Part shown: positions 35,022 through 44,100 of the stretch, piece after piece
How positions within the stretch are numbered: the first letter of the stretch is position 1
Layout: the number at the start of each line of letters is the position of its first letter
Assembly (NCBI GenBank): GCA_965230045.1
Contig: OZ245940.1
Location: 3,162,001 to 3,226,000, forward strand
Direction: 5' to 3'
Origin: G963662905 sp965230045
GTDB taxonomy: Bacteria > Bacteroidota > Bacteroidia > Bacteroidales > WRLA01
Length of the DNA: 64,000 nt
Program-made: the position numbers and the translations under genes
Notes under the pieces: generated by a model
Database searches by the model: none
What the model was told of the DNA's origin: nothing
What the model saw: the letters and a program-made list of their open reading frames with translations, nothing else

Positions 35022-38000
35022 TTGAGTAAATTAAGATACCATAGCATCATTTTAGCCGGAATATTATTTCTTCTGGCCATTCCTTTTTATTCGGGGGCGC
35101 AAAACTTTGATTATTTGAATCTCAAAGAATATCATTACGACGGCAATGATGGCCTGCAAAATGAATTGACCAAGGCCATTGTGCGCGATGATTTTGGTTT
35201 TATTTGGATTGCCACTGATAACGGACTGATCCGCTTTGATGGCAACAATTTTATCCGTTATGATCAGGAATTGCCTTCCGTGGTCATTAAAGACCTGCTT
35301 TTGCACAGCAATGGAATGATTTATGTCTCCACAGATCTGGGCTTATCTCAAATAAAACCCTCAGCGCAGGAACCTGCATTTAAAACAATATTCCATGGCC
35401 TCACCCATGCCTCCGACACTGCTTTATGGTATCCAAAGCAGCTCTACGAAGATGATCAGGGCGATCTTTGGATCAGCGACAATAATTCCGTTTGGGAAAT
35501 GCATGGACAGGATTTCACCCAATTTCGGTTCAGGCAAGAAGATATCTGCAGCAATGTGCAGCGCTCGTTTGAAATAAGCCAGGATTTTAAAGGGAATTTC
35601 TTTATTGTATCCCCTGTAAGCAACATTTATTATAGCACAGATGGGCAAAAATTTGATAGCCTTAGCTGGGCACATGAAAATTCCGGGCTGCATTTCGCTT
35701 CAGCGGAAATTACACCCGACAAGCTGATAATCAGCAATGAAAAAGGTGTTTTTATCCTCAGTACTTTCTTTGTGCTTGAAAAAAACATGGAAATCCTGCA
35801 GAAAGTAAACGAACTTTTTGACCTAAGCTGCATGCTTCCCTTAGACCAAAATAATTTTCTGGCCGGTAGCTGGACACAAGGCATCAGGCATGTTCAAATC
35901 AAAAGGGGCGAATTCATCTCCGCCACAGCTGTGAAAGGCATACACCAAAACAATATCAATGCTTTAACACTGGAAGACAATCAGTTGTGGATATCCAGCG
36001 ACAATGGCATCATTATGGCGGAAAGTCCTTTTTTCAAAGGGGTTTACGGTGATTTAAGCCGTCAGTATATCCAAAATATCAGCGAAGGCCCTTACGGGAA
36101 CATCTATTTCACCGATGGCAATACACTTTTTAAAATCAACAGTAAAAACGAGGCAATTCCTTTTTACAAAACAGACGGTTCTTCCATTATATTAAGGATC
36201 ATCACAGGACAAAAAAACATCAGCCTGTGCATGAACAGCGGACATCTGATCAAAATCAATTATACAAATGGCAATGAAACAGACCGATTGGATTTAAGCA
36301 GTTCCGGATCAGCTGTATTTAGCGGTATTGAAGATAAATCGGGAAATTTATGGCTTTGTCAGGATGGCTATGAAGGCCTCATTTCGATTACGCGCGAAGG
36401 CAGGATAAAATATTATAACAATGATTGGGGGATCAACAGCAGGATCGTTTGCGTTGCTGAAGCTGCTGACGGAAGCATATGGGCCGGTGGCCTGCACGAC
36501 AGTGCTTACCTTTTCCGTAAGGATAATGATTCAAAATCTTTTAAAAACATCAGCAAGGGCATCCCTTTTTTCCATAATACCGATCTGAATATCAACGAAA
36601 TAATTCCTACGGAAGATGGAAATGCATGGCTGGCAAGCTCTTTTGGCCTGGTTCATTTTGAGAAAGATTCCCTCCAAAGGATTCATTTGGGACAGCATAC
36701 AGAAACAGCCATTAAAAGTTTGGTAAAAGGCAGGGACGACAATCTGTGGATGGCCGTGAGCAATGGCGTTATCAGAATGCAGGAGGACGCTCTGCTGGAG
36801 TACAACGAAAATAACGGACTGCCCAGCAAAACGGTAGGTTACCGCGATCTTTTTGCAGACTCCTATGGCCGGATTTGGGCTGGCACCGTTGAAGGACTGG
36901 CCTTTGCTTACGATACCAAACCCGATACGTGCCGTCCACCGGTGTTGATTGGAGCTTTCAGGAACAGAAACCCTGAAATTACTATAAATAACACAATTAC
37001 AGCAACTAACAAAGATTATCTAAAGTTTAATTTTTTCACACCCGAATATCCGGGCAATGCCATAAAATACCAGTATCGGATACGCAGCAAGGAAGAGTTA
37101 TCCTTAGATTGGGTCGATGCAAGCAGCCAAATAGAAATTTATCCCGATGAGCTCCCAACCGGAGAAATCACTTTTGAAATCAGGGCGCGAAAGTCCGGGA
37201 ATTTCATTTGGAGCCCACCCTTTCAACTCAAGCTGAACATAAATTATCCATGGTATCTCGATATTGTTTACTGGTTTTTTATCCTGAGCGGGCTCGCCCT
37301 GCTTATTGTCATTATTATACAACTGAATTCCATCCGAATGAAAAGGGAGCAGCTGCGTTTGGAAAATATTATTACCGAAAGCACGGAAGTATTGCGGAAA
37401 CAAAAAGAACAATTAGAAGAGCAGAAAGAAATGATTTCCCGGGCAAATGAAACGCTGAAAAAGAAAAATCACGAATTAGTGATTGCCAATGAAAAAGCCA
37501 ACGAAGCTGCCCATTCCAAATCTCTCTTTTTAAGCACCATGAGCCACGAGCTCCGTACTCCTATGAATGCCGTTATCGGCCTGGCGTACATCCTCTTGCA
37601 GGAAGACCCCAAACCATCGCAGATACAGAACCTTAAAACATTGAAATTCAGCGGTGAAAACCTACTGGCTCTGATCAATGATATCCTGGATTTCTCAAAA
37701 ATTGAAGCCAATAAAATCCAACTCGAAGAAGCAGATTTCAATATAAGGGACTTATGCCAGAACCTGAAAAATGTTTTCCAGTTTAAAATTGATGAAAAAC
37801 ATTTGAAATTCACACTCGAGATCGATAAAAACATCCCGGATTTTCTCGTCGGCGACCCTACCCGCCTAAATCAGATTTTGTCGAATCTGCTGAGCAATGC
37901 AGTAAAATTTACCGACAAAGGAAAAATAGACCTGATTATTAACAAAAAAGAAGATACAGGCCAAAGGATTACCATTGGATTTTGTGTACGGGACACCGGT

Positions 38001-38654
38001 ATTGGCATAGAAGAAGAAAAATGGGAAGAAATTTTCAACAGTTTTACTCAGGCCAGTTCATCAACAACACGCAAATACGGTGGTACCGGCCTTGGACTGA
38101 GCATCACCAAAAAACTGCTTGAGCTGCACAAGACCGAAATATCCCTCGATAGTGAACCGGGCAAAGGATCGCGCTTTTATTTTGATATTAACTTCCGCAA
38201 GAGCGAAAAACCAGGGACGTCAGCCCCAACATCTGATGAATCTTCAAAACTCATTCAGTTTAGGCAGGAAAAAGTACTCTTAGTTGACGACAACCAGGTA
38301 AACCTCATTGTTGCGCGCAAATTCCTGACGCAATGGAACCTGGAAATCACCATGGCCAGAAACGGCAAAGAAGCTGTTGATCTGGTCAGCAAAAATACTT
38401 TCGACCTTGTGCTCATGGACTTGCAGATGCCCGAAATGAACGGATATGATGCAGCTAAAACCATCAGGGAAATGAATGGCAGTTATTATAAAAATTTACC
38501 CATAATCGCCTTAACTGCCTCTGCCCTGCTCGAAGTCAAAGAGAAAGTCCGCAAGTACGGAATGAATGATTCTGTAACGAAGCCTTTTGTACCGGCCATT
38601 CTCAATGCAACTATAGCACGCTATCTGCATCAAGCATCTATGGACAAACTCTAA
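35022..38654 (+). CDS. Hybrid sensor kinase: two-propeller sensor, Y_Y_Y, HisKA, receiver
   Basis: A 1210-aa protein that starts with TTG; no in-frame ATG precedes the signal peptide (SIILAGILFLLAIPFYSGAQ). The periplasmic part has Reg_prop repeats forming two seven-bladed propellers (blades such as DDFGFIWIATDNGLIRFDG and NLWMAVSNGVIRM) and a Y_Y_Y domain (YQYRIRSKEEL). A TM helix (about 749-768), a coiled coil, HisKA with MSHELRTPMN (His842), HATPase_c (NLLSNAVKF, DTGIGIE, GGTGLGLSI) and a receiver with LVLMDLQMPEMNG (Asp1133) follow. Unlike typical hybrid polysaccharide sensors it has no AraC domain after the receiver, so output must pass through phosphotransfer or protein contacts. It lies upstream of the C10 protease and the beta-helix protein. 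Confidence 0.9.
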   Translation: MSKLRYHSIILAGILFLLAIPFYSGAQNFDYLNLKEYHYDGNDGLQNELTKAIVRDDFGFIWIATDNGLIRFDGNNFIRYDQELPSVVIKDLLLHSNGMIYVSTDLGLSQIKPSAQEPAFKTIFHGLTHASDTALWYPKQLYEDDQGDLWISDNNSVWEMHGQDFTQFRFRQEDICSNVQRSFEISQDFKGNFFIVSPVSNIYYSTDGQKFDSLSWAHENSGLHFASAEITPDKLIISNEKGVFILSTFFVLEKNMEILQKVNELFDLSCMLPLDQNNFLAGSWTQGIRHVQIKRGEFISATAVKGIHQNNINALTLEDNQLWISSDNGIIMAESPFFKGVYGDLSRQYIQNISEGPYGNIYFTDGNTLFKINSKNEAIPFYKTDGSSIILRIITGQKNISLCMNSGHLIKINYTNGNETDRLDLSSSGSAVFSGIEDKSGNLWLCQDGYEGLISITREGRIKYYNNDWGINSRIVCVAEAADGSIWAGGLHDSAYLFRKDNDSKSFKNISKGIPFFHNTDLNINEIIPTEDGNAWLASSFGLVHFEKDSLQRIHLGQHTETAIKSLVKGRDDNLWMAVSNGVIRMQEDALLEYNENNGLPSKTVGYRDLFADSYGRIWAGTVEGLAFAYDTKPDTCRPPVLIGAFRNRNPEITINNTITATNKDYLKFNFFTPEYPGNAIKYQYRIRSKEELSLDWVDASSQIEIYPDELPTGEITFEIRARKSGNFIWSPPFQLKLNINYPWYLDIVYWFFILSGLALLIVIIIQLNSIRMKREQLRLENIITESTEVLRKQKEQLEEQKEMISRANETLKKKNHELVIANEKANEAAHSKSLFLSTMSHELRTPMNAVIGLAYILLQEDPKPSQIQNLKTLKFSGENLLALINDILDFSKIEANKIQLEEADFNIRDLCQNLKNVFQFKIDEKHLKFTLEIDKNIPDFLVGDPTRLNQILSNLLSNAVKFTDKGKIDLIINKKEDTGQRITIGFCVRDTGIGIEEEKWEEIFNSFTQASSSTTRKYGGTGLGLSITKKLLELHKTEISLDSEPGKGSRFYFDINFRKSEKPGTSAPTSDESSKLIQFRQEKVLLVDDNQVNLIVARKFLTQWNLEITMARNGKEAVDLVSKNTFDLVLMDLQMPEMNGYDAAKTIREMNGSYYKNLPIIALTASALLEVKEKVRKYGMNDSVTKPFVPAILNATIARYLHQASMDKL

Positions 38655-38772
38655 GCATAAATTTTAAGCCGTTTCTTTCCCAATCAAAAACCTTTTGTAA
38701 AACAAATCAGTTCATACAGAAACCAAAAACAAATAGTTATCAATTGAAGGTAGCCACCAAATAATTTTCACC

Positions 38773-38780
38773 TATATTTG
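38773..38780 (+). promoter_or_regulatory. -7 element of the C10 protease gene
   Basis: TATATTTG matches TAnnTTTG exactly, 36 bases before the ATG. A TTG at 38744-38746 is 26 bases upstream, longer than usual. Confidence 0.45.
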
Positions 38781-38816
38781 TGCCTTCATATGCATTTAGA
38801 AACAAATTTTTAAGAA

Positions 38817-40922
38817 ATGAAAAACAAAGTACTTAGTACGATCATTCTGATGATGAGCCTGTTTTATTTTAATGCACAAGCAGGTAATATCAGCATCGAA
38901 ACGGCAAAAAAAGCCGCACAAAATTATATGCAGGGGCATATCCTTTCTGACGGCCTGAAATCACTGGATATCAGCGAACAATTTACTATCAAAGTAGAAG
39001 GTGAAAACGTATATTATGCATTTAATTTTGCTCAGGGCGGATTTATCATTATTTCTGCAGAAGATGCTTTCAATCCGGTAATTGGCTATAACCTCAGTGG
39101 TTCTTATGATTCTGAAGGTAATAACAAAAACTACCAGAGTTTTATGCAATCGTATAAAGAAGCAATTCTTACAGTACGCAACAGCAAGACAGAAGCAAGC
39201 CCGGAAATTGCAGCAAAATGGAACGAACTCCTCAGCGCTGATGCCACGAGAGCTATACGCGATATCGTTGTTGAGCCACTGGTGCCCTCACGGTGGAATC
39301 AGGACGATCCATACAACTATTTCTGCCCGGATGATGCTGCAGGACCCGGAGGCAAAGTATATGCCGGCTGTGTGGCTACCACGATGTCGCAAATTATGTA
39401 CTACTGGCGCTGGCCTTGGGTCGGCGAAGGAACAAGCACATATTACCTCTATCCTTACGGAACCCTAAGCGCTAATTTTGGCGATACCGAATATGATTTC
39501 AATGGAATGGTAAATTCCTGCGATAATTCAATCTGCGAACCTGTTGCATTGCTGATGTACCACTGTGGCATCGCTGTTGATATGGGCTATGCCCCTGACG
39601 GTTCAGGCGCTTTCTCCGGTGATGTACCTCAGGCTCTTGCCAATCATTTCAGTTATCCCAATGCACAATACAAGCAAAAAGATTATTATACCAACACTCA
39701 GTGGATCAATATGCTGAAAGCTGATATTGACCAGGGATATCCGATTTATAGTTCAGGCCGCAATTCTTCTGACGGTGGCCACGCTTTTGTTTGCGATGGT
39801 TATGATACCGATGATAAATTCCACTATAATTTTGGATGGAGCGGGTCCGGTGATGGTTATTATGCAATTACTGACGTAGGCGGGTTCAATATAGGACAAG
39901 CTATTGTAAGCAATTTCATCCCCGGCAGCGGCTACCCGAACTATGCCGCAGGTTTAACCGAAGTAAAACAAATGAAAGGAACTCTCGAAGATGGTTCCGG
40001 TCCTGTTGCCGTAACTCAGCTCAATGCGGATGCTGCATGGCTAATCAACCCACAAACAGAGCATGACTCTGTAGAAAACATTACTTTAAGCTTCTATCGC
40101 TTCGACCTAGGCAGCGGTGATAAAGTAAGTGTTTATGATGGCGAAGACGACAATGCCCCACTGTTGGGCGAATTTACGGGAAGCACAATTCCTTCTGCAA
40201 TCAATTCTACAGGCAATAAGATGTACATCCATTTTGAAACCGATGGCGCAGGCAATGGCCAGGGATGGTTTGCAGGATTTACTGCACATCAGCCCGATTA
40301 TTGCTCCGGTATGATCGTAATGGAAGAGCCTACAGGAACATTTAACGATGGCTCCGGCGATGTATTCTACTATAAAAACGGTACAAACTGTATGTGGCGT
40401 ATCCAACCCGAAGATGCAATTAATAACACCTTGAGCTTTAATTACTTCAAAACTCAGGCAGGCAAAGACAAACTCACAATTTATGATGGCGCAAACAATG
40501 CTAAGCTTGCCGAATATTCAGGAATTTATGAAGATGGCGATGTGCCGGATCCTGTTACTTCCGAAAGCGGTCAGTTTTTCATCACTTTTACCTCCAACTC
40601 AATGATCAATGAGCTGGGATGGGAAGCCGAATACCAAATCGGAAACATCAGCGTGGAAGAAAATCAGGGCATTGGCAGCCTCAAAGCATGGCCAAACCCG
40701 GCAAAACAAAACCTGAACCTGAGCTTCGCTACGGACATCAACGCTTCTTATGAAGTACATATGTATTCGGTTAGCGGCCAGCTGGTATATAGCGAGCAAA
40801 TGGATAATTTCTCTGGCCACTACAAAAATTCAATCGATATCAGCCAACTTCCTGCAGGTATTTATATGCTTAAAGTAAGTGGTAACAATCAGCAGCTTAA
40901 CCAGAAAGTTGTGGTTGAATAG
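38817..40922 (+). CDS. C10-family cysteine protease with CUB-like domains and T9SS sorting domain
   Basis: A 701-aa exported protease of the streptopain (SpeB)/interpain type. Order: signal peptide (MKNKVLSTIILMMSLFYFNAQA), an inhibitory Spi-like propeptide (ISIETAKKAAQNYMQG; GGFIIISAEDAFNPVIGY), the peptidase domain with catalytic Cys185 in YAGCVATTMSQIMYYW and His322 in GGHAFVCDGYD followed by NFGWSGSGDGYY, two CUB-like domains (about 385-490 and 505-615; GSGDKVSVYDGED, GKDKLTIYDGANN), and a T9SS sorting domain (AWPNPAKQNLNLSF, LPAGIYMLKV). It would cleave host or environmental proteins outside the cell. It has its own terminator downstream. Family members in Prevotella and Bacteroides have similar layouts. 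Confidence 0.92.
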   Translation: MKNKVLSTIILMMSLFYFNAQAGNISIETAKKAAQNYMQGHILSDGLKSLDISEQFTIKVEGENVYYAFNFAQGGFIIISAEDAFNPVIGYNLSGSYDSEGNNKNYQSFMQSYKEAILTVRNSKTEASPEIAAKWNELLSADATRAIRDIVVEPLVPSRWNQDDPYNYFCPDDAAGPGGKVYAGCVATTMSQIMYYWRWPWVGEGTSTYYLYPYGTLSANFGDTEYDFNGMVNSCDNSICEPVALLMYHCGIAVDMGYAPDGSGAFSGDVPQALANHFSYPNAQYKQKDYYTNTQWINMLKADIDQGYPIYSSGRNSSDGGHAFVCDGYDTDDKFHYNFGWSGSGDGYYAITDVGGFNIGQAIVSNFIPGSGYPNYAAGLTEVKQMKGTLEDGSGPVAVTQLNADAAWLINPQTEHDSVENITLSFYRFDLGSGDKVSVYDGEDDNAPLLGEFTGSTIPSAINSTGNKMYIHFETDGAGNGQGWFAGFTAHQPDYCSGMIVMEEPTGTFNDGSGDVFYYKNGTNCMWRIQPEDAINNTLSFNYFKTQAGKDKLTIYDGANNAKLAEYSGIYEDGDVPDPVTSESGQFFITFTSNSMINELGWEAEYQIGNISVEENQGIGSLKAWPNPAKQNLNLSFATDINASYEVHMYSVSGQLVYSEQMDNFSGHYKNSIDISQLPAGIYMLKVSGNNQQLNQKVVVE

Positions 40923-40946
40923 AGTTCGTCTAAAATATTTCAAATG

Positions 40947-40978
40947 AAAAGCTGTCCTATATGGGGCAGCTTTTTTTT
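40947..40978 (+). terminator. Rho-independent terminator of the C10 protease gene
   Basis: A stem of 7-10 bp (AAAGCTGTCC with GGGGCAGCTTT, one G-U pair) and six-base loop is followed by eight T. An almost identical terminator lies at 45831-45860. Confidence 0.88.
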
Positions 40979-41069
40979 GTTTAAACAAACCGAATATCAA
41001 TCACACAGCACCTAATATCAATTTTTAAGCACCGAATTTATTTTTATTGCGTATTATTCTGAAATTTAA

Positions 41070-41099
41070 TTGTTTTTTTTGACAATATTATTATTTTTG
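41070..41099 (+). promoter_or_regulatory. Bacteroidota-type promoter of the 1532-aa protein gene
   Basis: TTG at 41070-41072, a 19-base spacer and TATTTTTG at 41092-41099 match the consensus. The leader to the ATG is about 77 bases. Confidence 0.6.
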
Positions 41100-41176
41100 T
41101 TGTTGATCGAAACCCTTGATAGTGAACTCACTGATATGGACTAAACAATCGAGCAGAAAAACTGAAACAATTAATT

Positions 41177-44100
41177 ATGAAAAAACATCTACTCCCGCTC
41201 CTGTGGGTGCTTTGTGTTATTATGGTTCAAAGCAAGAATCTAAATGCAACGACAAAGACAGACACAGAAAAGCCGCAATTCAATACTCAGGACTTAACAA
41301 ATCACGACAAAGATTCTAAAGCTACACGGGCTGCTGATATCTATGTGGATAAAGATGCTACTACTGGTGGTAACAACGGTACATCCTGGGCTGATGCCTA
41401 CACAGACCTGCAATCCGCTTTGGCGGCAGCTGCTTCAGGTAACCACATCTGGGTAGCTGCCGGCACCTATAAACCAACTGCCACAGCAAGTCGTGATATC
41501 TATTTTGAAATCCCGAATGGCGTTGAACTGTATGGAGGTTTTGCGGGAGCAGAAACCGACACCAGCCAAAGAACGGATTATGGAGCCGGAGGCGCCAATG
41601 AAACCATTTTGAGTGGGGATATTGGTACTGTAAACGACACAACGGACAATTCATACCATGTCATCTTTATTGAGGATGCATCCACCACCATAAAGCTTAA
41701 TGGGTTGACGATTTCTCATGGTTGTGCTGATAATTTTCTTTCTATTATACAACATGAAAGAAAGGGAGGAGGCATATATTATCAAGGCACTGAAAACCAA
41801 GATAGTTATCTAGATATAAGCGATTGTATATTTAGTGAAAACGATGCATACACAGGCGGAAGCGTATATACGACAACGCAATTAGGACTCATTACGACAA
41901 CATTTACTAACTGTACATTTAACAATAATTCTGCTACAAATTCGGGAGGGGCCGTTCATTGTATCGGAAAAGACGATGGGATCGATTATGATTTTATTAA
42001 TGTCTCCCACTTTAATTCCTGTACATTCACCAACAATACAGCAGGATATTATGGTGGAGGAGGCGCTCGTATCCAGTATGGATGTGAAACTTATTTTACA
42101 GATTGTGAATTTACATTGAATCATGCTGTCAACATAAACACTGATACGGATGGCGGTGGAGCCATTCATGTAACTTCTTACGGAACAGAATCCGTATTTA
42201 GCCTGACATCCTGCGACATCAACGGAAATTCTTCCACAGCCATGGGTGGTGGGATTCTATATAGGCCAGGGAACGGAGAAACTAATTTATCCATCACTGA
42301 TAGCAAGATTAACAGCAACACTTCCACAAAATCCGGTGGAGGAATCAGTATCCTGTTGGATGGAAATGAATCTCATGACTACTATTCCGCTTCGATTAGC
42401 AAAACGGAAATACGGGGAAATCTATCAAATGAAAATGGTGGGGGACTATACGCCCAATATTGGAGTACATTATCTTCACTTAGCATAAACAATTGCCTGA
42501 TCACTGGCAATAAGCAAACTGATAATACGGATGCCGATGGCGGTGGTGGCGGAATATATATCTATTCAGAAAATGATAATACTAATTCATTGGATATCAT
42601 AAACTCAACTATATGCGGTAATTATGCTGCAAACAGACAAGCTCAAGGTGGTGGAGGTGGAATTTTCATCTATGATAACGACAACCTTTCAACCGACATA
42701 AAAAACACCTCTATTTATGGTAATTCCAACTATACCACTTATAGTGATATTCGCTGCCCCGCTGACAATACCCCCTTTACTAATTGTATCATACACATGG
42801 GAACTATCGACCTAACCGGAACAAACATTATTTATCTCGATCCACGTTTTACTGATCCGATTGATGATGTTCAAAATGATGCACCAACAACTGATGGGGA
42901 TTACAGCCTTTTAGCCATCTCGCCCCTTATCAATGCAGGCACAACTACAGATGCTCCTGCCGATGATATCAATGGCAATGCGCGCCCATTACCTGCCGGT
43001 ACCATGCCCGATATTGGCGCCTACGAATACAGCCAAATGGAAACAACTGCTCCATCAGGCTCAGGAACATCCGGCGACCCATATCAAATCAGCAGCCTCG
43101 CAAATCTGGCCTGGATGCAATACCGCTTTTGGGAACATGATGACTATTATAATCTAACGGCAGATATCGATGCATCTGCAACAGCCGATTGGAACGATGG
43201 TTACGGATTTAGAAGTATTGGATATGCAGGCGATCATGCGAATGGCTATCCAGGAAAATTTTCAGGAACATTCGATGGAGCTGGTTATATTATCGATGGT
43301 CTATACATTAATGACCTATTAAAAAGTAATGTAGGGCTCTTTGGTTTTGTCAATGGGGCTAATATCATGGATTTTGGTTTAACCAATGTAAGTATTATTG
43401 GTGGAGGTTCGACAGGTAGTGCTATTGGAATACTATTGAATTCAACAGCGTCAGATATTTACGCAACAGGGAATGTCAACGGGACTTCCAATGTTGGGGG
43501 ATTATGTGGAAATGCCTATGTAGATATAGATGATTTGGGCTCTATTACAGACTGTTACGCGGACGTAGATGTTATCGCCAATGATGACTATTCCGGTGGA
43601 TTTATTGGGATCAATACCAATTGTCATATTTCAAAATCGTATGCTTTAGGCGATGTGAACAGCACCGGTAAGTATGTTGGAGGTTTCGTTGGAAAAAATG
43701 ATGTTAGGTCGTTGGTCACTGATTGTTTTTATATAGGAACAGTTACAGCTACAAATCAATCAATTGCAACCTATGCTGGTGGTTTTGTTGGTTATAACAG
43801 TAACAGTGCAGACGTATCAAGATGTTATAGCGTTGCTGATGTAAATTCAACGGGAACAGATGATTATGGTTTTTGTGGTGCTAATGGTTGTAACCCGGGA
43901 CTCAATTCCTGCGTTTGGAATACAGATCTTGAGCCCTTGGGAGTTGGTGCTGGTTTTGAGGGCGATGCTTCAGGTAAAACCACAGCGGAAATGAAAACGG
44001 AGAAGACATACACAAACATGGACTGGGATTTTGATGATACATGGTCAATAAGCAGTGATATTAATAATGGCTTTCCATACCTACAAGATATTGATGCGCC

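Noticed and set aside
42240..42700. Tandem repeat or CRISPR-like array inside the beta-helix gene
   Set aside because: The repetition is at protein level (beta-helix turns) with variable spacing; no constant repeat or spacer structure at DNA level.
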